Assembly (NCBI GenBank): GCA_037176725.1
Contig: JAZBRS010000074.1
Location: 60,206,001-60,270,000 of the forward strand
Source of the DNA: Posidonia oceanica
Lineage: Eukaryota > Streptophyta > Magnoliopsida > Alismatales > Posidoniaceae
Direction: 5' to 3'
DNA: 64,000 bases
The position numbers and the translations under genes are program-made. How positions within the stretch are numbered: the first letter of the stretch is position 1; each line of letters begins with the position of its first letter. The notes below the pieces were generated by a model that saw only the letters and a program-made list of their open reading frames with translations, was not told the DNA's origin and ran no database searches. Positions 13,351 through 26,374 of this stretch are shown here, one piece after another.

Positions 13351-13535
13351 AGTCCTTGCCTAGTCTTTTGGCTCGCAATGACCATATCGCCCTTATCCTA
13401 GGCATGAGTCATCTCATTTGCATGTATTTGCATTTGTTTTCCTTTGCATTGCTTTGCTTTGCATTTCTTGCCTGCTTTTGCGTGTTAATTCACGCATTTC
13501 TCCCGATTTTCCTTGTCTCCCGATAATAGACACGG

Positions 13536-13546
13536 TGGCGACTCTG
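13536..13546 (+). other. PBS-like 11-mer inside U5
   Basis: TGGCGACTCTG, identical to the first 11 bases of the element's PBS, lies 120 bp before the LTR end. It is kept at the same distance in the other two LTRs (minus strand 36524-36534 and 58079-58089). Confidence 0.8.
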
Positions 13547-13666
13547 AATTGTCTTATCTTCTTCTTTTCTTATCCGTTCTCCTCTTTTTTAAGTGTTTTC
13601 GAGTTGAGCCCCCCTCCTCGGACATCGCCGCTAATAGTAAGCCTGATTCTGATTTGGATTACTACA

Positions 13667-13671
13667 GATAC
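13667..13671. other. Target-site duplication, right (solo LTR)
   Basis: GATAC, matching 8004-8008. The satellite resumes here in the phase expected from the left flank. Confidence 0.95.
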
Positions 13672-16600
13672 GGCTTGCACTTATCATTCCTGACCACTTC
13701 CAGGTCTTGATAAGGCTTGCACCTATCATTCCTGGCCGTCAGGTCTTAATAAGGCTAGCACTTATCATTCTTGACCTCTTCCTGGTCAAGATAGGGCATT
13801 CCTGGCGGTCCAGTGTTGATAAGGCTTGCACTTATCATTCCGGACCTCTTCCTGGTCTTGATAGGCCTTGCACCTATCATTCCAGGCGGTCCGGTCCTGA
13901 TAAGGCTTGCACTTATCATTTCTGACCTCTTCCAAGTCATGACAGGGCTTGCACCTATCATTCCTGGCAGTCCGGTCACGATAACGCATGCAATTATCCT
14001 ACCAGACCTCTTCCTGGTCTTGATAGGGCATGCACCTATCGATCCTGCTGGTCCAGTCTTGATTAGGCTTGCACTTATTATTCCAGACCTATTCCTGGTC
14101 TTGATAGGGCTTGCACCTATCATTCCTAGAGGTCCGGTCTTGACAAGGCTTGCACTTATCATTCCTGACCTCTTCCAGGTCTTGGTAGGGCTCACACCTA
14201 TCATTGCTGGCGGTCCAGTCATGATACGGCTTGCACTTATCATTCCTGACCTCTTCCTAGTCTTGATAGGGCTTGCACCTATCATACCTGGCGGTCCGAT
14301 CTTGATAAGGCTTGCACATATCAATCCAGTCCTCTTCCTTGTCTTGGTAGGGCTTGCACCAATCATTCCTGGCTGTCCAGTCATGATAAGGCTTGCACAT
14401 ATCATTCCTGTCCTCGTCCTGGTCTTAGTAGGGCATGCACGAATCATTCCTGGCTGTCCAGTCATGGTGAGGCTTGCACGTATTATTCCTGCTCTCTTCA
14501 TGGTCTTGTTCGGGCATGCACCTATCTTTCCTGGCAATCTGGTCATGATAAGGCTTGCACTTATCATTCAGACCTCATCCTGGTCTTGGTAGGGCTTGCA
14601 CCTATCATTCCTGGCGGTCCGGCCGTGATATGGCTTGCACTTATCAATCCTGACCTCTCCCTGGTCATGGTAGGGCTTGCATCTATCATTCCAGGCGGTT
14701 TGGTAGTGATAAGCCTTGCACTTATCCTTCCTGACCTCTTCTAGGTCTTGATAGGGCTTGCACCTGTCATTCCTGGAGGTCTGGTCTTGATAAGGCTCGC
14801 ACTTATCATTCCTGACATCTTCTCGGTCTTGAAAAGGCTTGCACATATCATTCCAGGCCTCTTCCTGATCTTGATAGGGCTTGAACCAATCAGTCCAAGC
14901 TGTCCGGTCTTGATAAGGCTTGCTCTTATCATTCCAGAACTCTTCCTAGCCTCCTCCTAGTCTAGATAGGGGTTGCACCTATCATTCCTGGCGGTCCGGT
15001 CGTGATAAGGCTTGCACTTATCATTCCTGACCTCTTCCTGGCCTCTTCATGGTCTTGATTGGGCTTGCACTTATCATTCCTGGTGGTCCGGTCTTGATAA
15101 GGCTTGCACTTATCATTCCTGACCTCTTCCCGGTCTTGGTGGAGCTTACACCTATCATTCAAGCGGTTCGGTCGTGGTAAGCCATGCACATATCATTCCT
15201 GATGTCTTCCTAGTCATGATAGGGCAAGCACTTCTCATTCCTGGTGGTCCGGTCTTGATACGGCTTGCACTTATCAATCTTGACCTCTTCCTGGTCAAGG
15301 TAGGGCTTGCACCTATCATTCCTATCAGTCCGGTCGTGATATGGCTTGCACTTATCATTCCAGGCCGCTTCCGGGTCTTGATAGGGCTTGCACCAATCAT
15401 TCCAGGCGGTCCGGTCTTGATAAGGCGTGCACTTATCAAACCAGACCTCTTCCAAGTCTTGATAGGGCTGGCACCTATCATTCCTAGCGGTCAGGTATTG
15501 ATAAGGCTTGCACTTATCATTCCTGTCCTCTTCCTAGTCTTGATAGGGCTTGCACCTATCAATCCTGGCGGTCCGGTCATGATAAGGCTTGCACTTAACA
15601 TTCCTGACCTCTTCCTGGTCTTGATAGGGCTGGCACCTATCATTCCTGGCGGTCTGGTCTTGATAAGGCTTGCACTTATCATTCCTGACCTACTCCTGGT
15701 CTTGACGGGGCTTGCACCTATCTTTCCTGGTGTCCGGTCTTGACAAGGCTAGCACTTATCATTCCTGACCTCTTCCAGGTCTTGGTAGGGCTCACACCTA
15801 TCATTGCTGGCGTTCCGGTCATGATAAGGCATGCACTCTATCATTGCCTGACCACTTCTTGGTTGTGCATGCACCAATCATTCCTGGCGGTCCAGTCTTG
15901 GTTGGGCTAGCACTTATCATTCCAGAACTCTTCTTGGTCTTGATAGGTCTAGCACCTATCATTCCGGGCGATCCGATCTTGATAAGGCGTGCACTTATCA
16001 TTCAGACCTCTTCCTGGTCTTGGTAGGCCATGCACCTATCATTCCTGGCAGTCCGGCCATGATAAGGCTTGCACTTATCATTCCAGACCTCTCCCTGGTC
16101 ATGGTAGGGCTTGCATCTATCACTCCGGGCAGTACGCTAGTGATAAGGCTTGCACTTATAATTCCTGACCTCTTCCAGGTCTTGATAGGGCTAGCAGCTC
16201 TCGTTCCAGGCGGTCTGGTTTTGATACGGCTCGCACTTATCATTCCTGATCTCTTCGCGGTCTTGAAAAGGCTTGCACTTCTCATTCTTGGCCTCTTCCT
16301 GGTCTTAATAGGGCTTGCATCTATCAGTCCAAGCAGTCCGGTCATGATATGGCTTGCACTTATCATTCCTGAACTCTTCCTGGTTTCGATAGGGCTTGCA
16401 CCTATCATTCCTGGCGGCCCGGTAGTGATTAGCCTTGCACTTATCATTCCTAACCTCTTCCTGGTCTTGGTAGGGCTCGCACCTATCATTCCTGGCCGTC
16501 CGGTCGTGATAAGGCTCGCACTTATTAGTCCTGACCTCATCCTAGTCTTGATAGAGCTTGCACCTATCATTCCTGGCGGTCCGGTCTTGATAAGGCTTGC

Positions 16601-16813
16601 ACTTATCATTCCTAACATCTTCCTGGAATTGATACGGCATGCAAAAACCATTCCTAGTGGTTCGATCTTGATAAGGCTTGCACTTATCTTTCCTAACCAC
16701 TTCCTGGTCTTGGTAGGGCTTGCACCTATCATTCTTGGCGGTCTGGTCTTGATACGGCTTGCACTAATCATTCCAGCCCACTTCCTGGTCTTGGTAAGGC
16801 TTGCACCTATCAT

Positions 16814-17581
16814 TCATGGCGGTCCGGTCTTGATAAGGCTTGCACATAACTTTGCTGACCTCTTCCTGGTCTTGATAGGGCTTGCACCTATCATTCCTGG
16901 TGGTCCAGTCCTGATAAGGCATGCACTTATCATTTCTGACCTCTTCCTAGTCATGACAGGGCTTGCACCTATCGTTCCTGGCGGTCCGGTCCTGGTAACG
17001 CATGCACTTATCATTCCTCACCTCTTCCTGGTCTTGATAGGGCTTGCACCTATCATTCCTGGCAGTCTGGTCTTGATTAGGCTTGCCCTTATCATACTAG
17101 ACCTATTGTTGGTCTTGACAGGGCTTGCACCTATCATTCCAGGTGGTCCAATCTTGACAAGGCTTGCACTTATCATTCCTGACCTCTTCTTGGTCTTGGA
17201 AGGGCTAACACTTATCATTGCTGGCAGTCCGGTCATGATTAGGCTTGCACTTATCGTTCCTGACCTCTTCCTAGTCTTGATATGGCTTGCACCTATCATA
17301 CTTGGCGGTCCGGTCATGATAAGGCATGCACTTATCATTCCAGACCTCTTCCTGGTCTTGGTAGGGCTTGCACCAATCATTCCTGGCTGTCCAGTCATGA
17401 TAAGGCTTGCACTAATCATTCCTGACCTCTTCCTGGTCTTGCTAGGGCCAGCACGAATCATTCCTGGCGGTCCAGTCTTGGTAGGGCTTGTACTTATCAT
17501 TCCTGAACACTTCTTGGTCTTGTTAGGGCTTGCACCTATCATTCCTGGTGATCCGATCTTGATAAGGCTTGCACTTATCAT
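16814..17581. repeat. Satellite segment duplicated at 29247-30014
   Basis: The ordered unit variants here recur at 29247-30014, an offset of 12,433 bp, with few changes. 12,433 is 153 repeats plus about half a repeat, so the copies are half a unit out of phase with a strict 81-bp grid, showing intervening indels. Confidence 0.8.
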
Positions 17582-19915
17582 TCAGACCTCATCCTGGTCC
17601 TGGTAGGGCATGCACCTATCGTTCCTGGCGGCTCGGTCGTGATAAGGCTTGCACTTATCATTCCTGGCCTCTTTTAGGTCTTGATAGGGCTTGCCCCAAT
17701 CATTCCTGGCGGGCCGTTCATGATAAGGCTTGCACTTATCATACCTAACCTCTTCCATGTCTTGATAGGGCTTGCTCCTATCATTTGTGGTGGTCCAGTA
17801 ATGATACGGCTTGCAAATATCATTCCTGACCACTTCCTGGTCCTGGTAGGACTTGCACCTATCAATCCTGGCGGTCCGGTCTTGATTAGGCTTGCACTTA
17901 ACATTCTTGACCACTTCCTGGTCTTGATAGGGCTTGCACGTAACATTCCTGGCGGTCTGGCCCTGATAACGCTTGCACTTATCATTCCTGACCTCTTCCA
18001 AGTCATGACAGGGCATGCACCTATCATTCTTGGTGGTCCGGTCTTGGTAAGGCATGCACTAATCATTCCTGACCTCTTGCTAGTCTTGATGGGGCTTGCA
18101 CCTATCATTCCAGGCGGTCTGGTCATGATAAGGCTAGCACTTATCATTCCTGACCTATTCCAGGTCTTGACGGGGCTTGCATCAATCATTCTGGGCGGTC
18201 AGGTAGTGATAAGGCTTGCATTTATCATTCCTGACCTCCTCCAGGTCTTGATAGGGCTTGCACCTATCATTCCTGGAGGTCTGGTCTTGATAACACTCGC
18301 ACTTATCATTCCTGACTTCTTCCAGTCTTGAAAAGGCTTGCACTTATCATTCCAGGCCTCTTCCTGGTGTTGATAGGGCTTGCACCTATCAGTTTTGGCT
18401 GTCCGGTCTTGATAAGGCGTGCACTTATCAATATTGAACTCTTCCTAGCCTCTTCCTAGTCTAGATAGGGGATGCACCTATCATTCCTGGTGGTCCAGTC
18501 ATGATAAGGCTTGCACTTATCATTCCTGACCTCTTCCTAGCCTCTTCCGGGTCTAGATTGTGCTTGCAACGATCGTTCCTGGTGGTCCGGTCTTGATAAG
18601 GCTAGCACTTATCAATCCTGACCTCTTCCTGGCCTCTTCTTGGTCTTGATTCGGCTTGCACCTATCATTCCTGGTGGTCCGGTCTTGATGCGGCTTGCAC
18701 TTATCATTCCTGACCTCTTCTTGGTCTTGGTAGGGCTTACACCTATCATTCAAGCGGTTCGGTCTTGATAAGCCATGCACATATCTATCCTGACGACTTC
18801 CTGGTCATGATAGGGCTAGCGCTACTCATTCCTGGCCGTTCGGTCTTGATACGGCTTGCACTTATCAATCTTGACCTCTTCCTGGTCATGGTAGGGCTTG
18901 CACCTTTCATTCCTAGCGGTCCGGTCGAGATACGGCCTGCACTTATCATTCCTGGCCTCTTCCGGGTCATGATAGGGCTTGCCCCAATCATTCCAGGCGG
19001 GCCGGTCTTGATAAGGCTTGCACTTATCATACTTGACGTCTTCCAGGTCTTCATAGGGCTTGCACCTATCGTTCCTGGCAGTTCGGTATTGATAAGGCTT
19101 GCACTTATCTTTCCTGACCTCTTCCTGGTCTTGATAGGGCTTGCACCTATCAATCCTGGCGGTCTGGTAATGATAAGGCTTGCATTTAACATTCCTGACC
19201 TCTTCCTGGTCTTGATAGGGCTTGCACGTATCATTCCTGGCGTTCCAGCCCTGATAAGGCTTGCACGTATCATTCCTGACCGCTTCCAAGTCATGACAGG
19301 GCTTGCACCTATCATTCCTAGTGGTCCGGTCATGATAAGGCATGCACTTATCATTCCTGACCTCCTCCTGGTCGATAGGGCTTGCACCTATCATTCCTGG
19401 CGGTCTGGATATGATTAGGCTTGCACTTATCATTCCTGACCTATTCTTGGTCTTGACGGGGCTAGCACCTTTCATTCCTGGCTGTCCGGTCTTGACAAGG
19501 CTTGCACTTATCATTCCTAACCTCTTCCAGGTCTTGGTAGGGCTCACACCTATCATTGCTGGCGGTCTGGTCGTGATAAGGCATGCACTTATCACTCCTG
19601 ACCTCTTCCTAGTCATGATAGGGCATGCACCTATCATACCTAGCAGTCCAGTCTTGATAAGGCTTGCACTTGTCATTCCTGACCTATTCTTGGTCTTGGT
19701 AGGGCTTGCTCCATTCATTCCTGGTGGTCCAGTCACGATAAGGCTTGTACTTATCATTCCAGACCTCTTCTTGGTCTTGTAAGGGCATGCACCAATCATT
19801 CCTGGTGGTCCTATCTTGGTTGGGCTTGCACTTATCATTCCTGAACTCTTCTTGGTCTTGATAGGGCATGCACCAATCATTCCTGGCAATCCGATCTTGA
19901 TAAGGCTTGCACTTA

Positions 19916-22193
19916 TCATTCAGACCTCTTCCTGGTCGTGGTAGGGCTTGCACCTATCATTCCTAGCGGTCCGGTCATGGTAAGGCTTGCACTTATCAAT
20001 CCTAACCACTTCCGGGTCTTGGTTGGGCTTACACCTATCATTCGAAGCGATTCGGTCATGATAAGGCATGCACATATCATTCCTGACGTCTTCCTAGTCA
20101 TGATAGGGCTAGCACCTCTCATTCCTGGCGGTCCAGTCTTGATACGGCTTGCACTTATCATTCCTGACCTCTTCCTAGTCATGGTAGGGCTTGCACCAAT
20201 CATTCCTAGCGGTCCCGTCTCGATATGGCTTGCACTTATCATTCCTAGCCTCTTCCGCGTCTTGATAGGGCTTGCACCTATCATTCTAGGCATTTCGGTC
20301 ATGATAAGGCTTGCACTTATCATTCCTGACCCTTTACAGGTCTTCGTAGGGCTTGCACCTATCATTCCAGGCGGTCCGCTATTGACAAGGCTTGCACTTA
20401 TCATTCCTGACGTCTTCCTGGTCATGATAGGGATTGCACCTATCGTTCCTGGCAGTCCGGTCTTGATAAGGCTAGCACTTAACATTCCTGACCTCTTCCT
20501 GGTCAAGGTAGGGCTAGCACCTATCATTCCTGGCGGTCCGGTCCTGATAAGGCTTGCACTTATCATTCCTGACCTCTTCAAAGTCGTGACGGGGCTTGCA
20601 CCGATCATTCCTTGTGGTCCGGTCTTGATAAGGCAAGCACTAATCATTCCTAACGTCTTCCAGGTCTTGATAAGGCTTGCACTTATCATTCCTGACCTAT
20701 TCCTGGTCTTGACTGGGCTTGCACGTTTCATTCCGGGCTGTCCGATCATGACAAGGCTTGCACTTATCATTCCTGACCTTTTCCTGGTCTTGGTAGGGCT
20801 CACACCTATCATTGCTGGCGGTCCGGTCATGATAAGGCTTGCACTTATCATTCGTGACCTCTTCCTAGTCATGTTAGGGCTTGCACCAATCATACCTAGC
20901 GGACCGGTCTTGATAAGGCTTGCACTTATCATTCCTGACCTCTTCCTGGTCTTGGTAGGGCTTGCACCATTCATTCCTGGCGGTCCAGTCATGATTAGGC
21001 TTGCACTTATCAGTCCTGACCACATCTTGGTCTTGGTAGGGCATGCACTAGTCATTCCTAGCAGTCCAGTTTTGGTAGGCCTCGCACTTATCATTCCTGA
21101 ACTCTTCTTGGTCTTGATAGGGCTTGCACCTATCATTCCTGGCGATCCGTTCTTGATAAGGCTTGCACTTATCATTCAGACCACTTCCTGGTCGTGGTAG
21201 GGCTTGCACCTATCATTCCTGGCAGTCTGGTCGTGATAAGGCATGCACTTATCATTCCCGACCTCTTCCTGGTCTTGACGGGCCTTGCACCTATCATTCC
21301 TGGCTATCTGGTCTTGACAAGGCTTGCACTTATCAATCCTGACCTCTTCCAGGTCTTGGTAGGGCTCACACCTATCATTGCTGGCGGTCCGGTCATGATT
21401 AGGCTTGCATTTATCATTCTTGACCTCTTCCTAGTCATGATAGGGCTTGCACCAATCATATCTAGCGGTCCGGTCTTGATAAGGCTTGCACTTGTCATTC
21501 CTGGCCACTTCCTGGTCTTGGTAGGGCTTGCACCATTCATTCCTGGCGGTCCAGTCATGATAAGGCTTGTACTTATCATTCCTGACCTCTTCTTGGTCTT
21601 GGTAGGTCATGCACCAATCATTCCTGGCGGTCCAGTGTTGGTTGGGCTTGTACTTATCATTCCAGAACTCTTCTTGGTCTTGATAGGGCTAGCACCTATC
21701 ATTACTGGCGATCCAATCTTGATAAGGCATGCACTTATCATTCAGACCTCTTCCTGGTCTTGGTAGGGCATGCACCTTTCATTCCTGGCGGTCCGGTCGT
21801 GATAAGGCTTGCACTAATCATTCCTGACCTCTCCCTGGTCATGGAAGGGCTTGCATCTATCATTCCGGTCAGTACGATAGTGATAAGGCATGCACTTTTA
21901 ATTCCTGACCTCTTCCAAGTCTTCATAGGGCTTGCACCAATCGTTCCTAGCAGTCTGGTCTTGATAAGGCTCGCACTTATCATTCCTGATCTCTTCCCAG
22001 TCTTGAAAAGGCTTGCACTTATCGTTCCAGGCCTCTTCATGGTCTTAATAGGGCTTGCACCTATCAGTCCAGCCGGTCCAGTCATGATAAGGCTTGCACT
22101 TATCATTCCTGAACTCTTCCTAGCCTCTTCCTTGTCTAGATAGGGGTTGCACCTATCACTCCTGGAGGTCCGGTCTTGATAAGGCTTGCACAA
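19916..22193. repeat. Satellite segment duplicated at about 33300-35580
   Basis: Block ends at 21175 and 34586, and block starts at 21194 and 34605, give a constant offset of 13,411 bp over more than 2 kb. This is a long-range higher-order copy within the array. A separate match between 23808 and 31926 has an offset of 8118 bp. Confidence 0.8.
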
Positions 22194-25100
22194 TCAATAC
22201 TGACCTCTTCCTGGTTTTGATAGGGCTTGCACCTATCATTCCTGGCGGTCCGGTCGTGATAAGCCTAGCACTTATCATTACTAACATCTTCCTAGGTCTT
22301 GGTAGGGCTTGCAGCTATCATTCCTGGTGGTCCGATCGTGATAAGGCTCGCACTAACTAGTCTTGACCTCATCCTGGTCTTGGTAGGGCTTGCACCTTTG
22401 ATTCCTGGCGGTCTGGTCTTGATAAGTCTTGCACTTATCAATCCAGACCTCTTCCTGGTCATGATAGGGCTAGCACCAATCATTCTTGGCGGTCTGGTCT
22501 TGATAAGGCTTGCACTTAACATTCCTGACATCTTCCTGGTCTTGATACGTCTTGCAACAACCATTCCTAGTGGTCCGGTCTTGATAAGGCATGCACTTGT
22601 CATTCCTGACCTCTTCCTGGTCTTGGTAGGGCATGCACCTCTCAGTCCAGGCGCTCCGGTCTTGATTAGGCTTGCACTTATCATTTCTGACCACTTCCTG
22701 GTCTTGATAGGGCATGCAACTGTCATTCCTACCGGTCCTGTCTTGATTAGGCTTGCACTTATCAATCCAGACCTATTCCTGGTCTTGACAGGGCTTGCAC
22801 CTATCATTCCTGGCAGTTCGATCTTGACAAGGCTTGCACTTATCATTCCTGACCTCTTGCTGATCTTGGTATAGCTCACACCTATCATTGCTGGCGGTCC
22901 GGTCATGATACAGCTTGCACTTATCATTGCTGACCGCTTCCTCGTCTTGATAGGGCATGCACCTCTCATACCTCGCGGTCCGGTCTTGATATGGCTTGCA
23001 CTTATCATTCCTGACCTCTTCCTGGTCTTGGTAGGCCATGCACCAATCATTCTTGGCGGTCCAGTCTTGGTAAGGCTTGCACTTATCATTCCAGAACTCT
23101 TCTTGGTCTTGTTTGGGCTAGCACCTATCTTTCCAGGAGATCTGGTCATGATAAGGCTTGCACTTATCATTCAGACCACATCCTGGTCTTGGTAGGGCTT
23201 GCACCTATCATTCCTAGCGGTCCGGTCGTGATAAGGCTTGCACAGATTATTCCTGACCTCTCCTTGGTCATGGTAGGGCTTGCATCTATCTTTCCGGGCG
23301 GTCTGGTAGTGATATGGCTTGCACTTATCATTCCTGTCCTCTTCCGGGTCTTGATAGGGTTTGCACCTATCATTCCTGGAGGTCTGCTCTTGGTAAGTCT
23401 CGCACTTATCAATCCTGACTTCTTCCCGGTATAGAAAAGGCTTGCACATATCATTCCAGGCCTCCTCCTGATCTTGAAAGGGCTTGAACCAATCAGTCAA
23501 GGTTGTCCGGCCTTGATAGGGCTTGCTCTTATCATTCCTGACCTCTTCCTGGCCTCTTCCTAGTCTTGATTGGGCTTGCACCTATCATTCCTGGTGGTCA
23601 GGTCTTGATAAGGCTTGCACCTATCAATCCTGACCTCTTCCTGGTCATGGTGGAGCTTACACCTATCATTCAAGTGGTTCGGCCTTGATAAGCCATGCAC
23701 ATATCATTCCTGACGACTTCCTGGTCATGATAGGGCTAGCACGTCTCATTCTTGGCGGTCCGGTCTAGATACGGCTTGCACTTATCAATCTTGACCTCTT
23801 CCTGTTCATGGTATGGCTTGCACCTATCATTCCTAGCGGTCTGGTCGTGATATGGCTTGCACTTATCATTCCTAGCCTCTTCCGGGTCATGATCGGGCTT
23901 GCACCAATCATTCCAGGCGGTCCGGTCATGATAAGGCTTGCACTTATCGTACCTGACGTCTTCCAGGTCATGATAGGGCTTGCACCTATCGTTCCTGGCA
24001 GTCCGGTATTGATAAGGCTTGCACTTATCATTCCTGTCCTCTTCCTGGTCTTGATAGGGCTTGCACCTATCATTCCTGGCTGTCTGGTCTTGATAAGGCT
24101 TGCACTTATCATTCCTGACCACTTCCTAGTCTTGATTGGGCCTGCACGTATCGTTCCTGCAGGTCCGGTCTTGATAAGGCTTGCACTTATCATTCCTGAA
24201 CTCTTCTTGGTCTTGATAGGGCTTGCACTTATCATTCCTGGCGATCCAATCAAGATAAGGCTTGCACTTATCATTCAGACCACTTCCTGGTCGTGGTAGG
24301 GCTTGCACCTATCATTCCTGGCGGTCCGGTCATGATAAGGCTTGCACTTATCATTCCCGACCTCTTCCTGGTCTTGACGGGCCTTGCACATATCATTCCT
24401 GGCTGTCCGGTCTTGACATGGCTTCCACTTATCAATCCTGACCTCTTCCAGGTCTTGGTAGGGCTCACACCTATCATTGCTGGCGGTCCGGTCATGATTA
24501 GGCTTGCATTTATCATTCCTGACCTCTTCCAACTCATGATAGGGCTTGCACCTATCATACCTAGCGGTCTAGTCTTGATAAGGCTTGCACTTGTCATTCC
24601 TGACCTCTTCCAGGTCTTGGTAGGGCTTGCTCCATTCATTCCTGGCGGTCTAGTCATGATAAGGCTAGTACTTACCATTCCTGACCTCTTCTTGGTCTTG
24701 GTAGGGCATGCACCAATCATTCCTGGCGGTCCAGTGTTGGTTGGGCCTGCACTTATCATTCCAGAACTCTTCTTGGTCTTGATAGGGCTAGCACCTATCA
24801 TTACAGGCAATCCGATCTTGATAAGGCATGCACTTATCATTCAGACCTCTTCCTAGTCTTGGTAAGGCATGCACCTTTCATTCCTGGCGGTCCGGTCTTG
24901 ATAAGGCTTGCACTAATCATTCCTGACATCTCCCTGGTCATGGTAGGGCTTGCATCTATCATTCCGGGCAGTACGGTAGTGATAAGGCTTACACTTATAA
25001 TTCCTGACCTCTTCCAAGTCTTCATAGGGCTTGCACCAATCGTTCCTGGCGGTCTGGTCTTGATAAGGCTCGTACTTATCATTCTTGATCTCTTCCCAGT

Positions 25101-26374
25101 CTTGAAAAGGCTTGCATTTATCATTCCAGGCCTCTTCCTGGTCTTAATAGGGCCTGCACCTATCAGTCCAGTCGGTCCAGTCATGATAAGGCTTGCACTT
25201 ATCATTCCTGAACTCTTGCTAGCCTCTTCCTTGTCTAGATAGGGATTGCACCTATCACTCCTGGAGGTCCGGTCTTGATAAGGCTTGCACAATCATTACT
25301 GACCTCTTCCTGGTTTTGATAGGGCTTGCACCTATCATTCCTGGCGGTCCGGTCGTGATAAGCCTAGCACATATCATTCCTAACCTCTTCCTAGTCTTGG
25401 TAAGGCTTGCAGCTATCATTCCTGGTGGTCCAGTCGTGATAAGGCTCGCACTTACTAGCCTTGACCTCATCCAGGTCTTGGTAGGGCTTGCACCTATGAT
25501 TCCTGGCGGTTCGGTCTTGATAAGTCTTGCACTTATCATTCCGGACCTCTTCCTGGTCATGATAGGGCTAGCACCAATCATTCTTGGCAGTCTGGTCTTG
25601 ATAAGACTTGCACTTAACATTCTTGACATCTTCCTGGTCATGATACGTCTTACAACAACCATTCCTGGTGGTCCGGTCTTGATAAGGCATGCACTTGTCA
25701 TTCCTGACCTCTTCCTGGTCTTGGTAGGGCTTGCACCTCTCAGTCCAGGCGCTCCGATCTTGATAAGGAATGCACTTATCATTCCTGACCACTTCCTGGT
25801 CTTGATAGGGCATGCTACTATCATTCCTGCCGGTCCTATCTTGATTAGGCTTGCACTTATCATTCCTGACCTATTCCTGGTCTTGACAAGGCTTGCACCT
25901 ATCATTCCTGGCAGTCCGATCTTGACAAGGCTTGCACTTATCATTCCTGACCTCTTGCTGGTCTTGGTATTGCTCACACCTATCATTGCTGGCGGTCCGG
26001 TCATGATACAGCTTGCACTTATCATTGCTGACCTCTTCCTTGTCTTGATAGGGCAAGCACCTCTCATACCTGGCAGTCCGGTCTTGATATGGCATGCACA
26101 TATCATTCCAGACCTCTTACTGGTCTTGGTAGAGCTTGCACCATTCAGTCCTGGCTGTCCAGTCATGATATGGCTTGCACTTATCATTCCTGACCTCTTC
26201 CTAGTCTTGGTAGGCCTTGAACCAATCATTCTTGGTGGTCCAGTCTTGGTAAGGCTTGCACTTATCATTCCAGAATTCTTCTTGGTCTTGTTTGGGCTAG
26301 CACCTATCTTTCCAGGCGATCTGGTCATGATAAGGCTTGCACTAATCATTCAGACCTCATCCTGGTCTTGGTAG
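21194..26374. repeat. 3099-bp higher-order tandem pair
   Basis: 21194-23195 is repeated at 24293-26374. Matching landmarks at 21194/24293 and 21738/24837 give 3099 bp. Further downstream the second copy has about one extra unit. Confidence 0.85.

Larger units (their letters stand above)
8009..13666 (+). mobile_element. Solo LTR of a Tat/Ogre-type Ty3/gypsy element
   Basis: A 5658-bp sequence beginning TGCTGACACCCC and ending GGATTACTACA. It matches the LTRs of the full element over its whole length, in the opposite orientation. With TG...CA ends, a matching 5-bp target duplication and no internal region, it is a solo LTR left by recombination between two LTRs. In order it holds: AT-rich DNA with several AAACCCTAA telo-box-like motifs (8050-9530); a pyrimidine-rich stretch (9530-9790); a GC-rich block (9790-11160); an AT-rich block with scattered AAAATTGCATTTT-like motifs (11160-12130); a short GC-rich, exon-like block ending at a splice donor (about 12240-12367); a 30-bp tandem repeat; and a U5-like 3' end. 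The ORFs inside it are compositional and look non-coding. Confidence 0.95.
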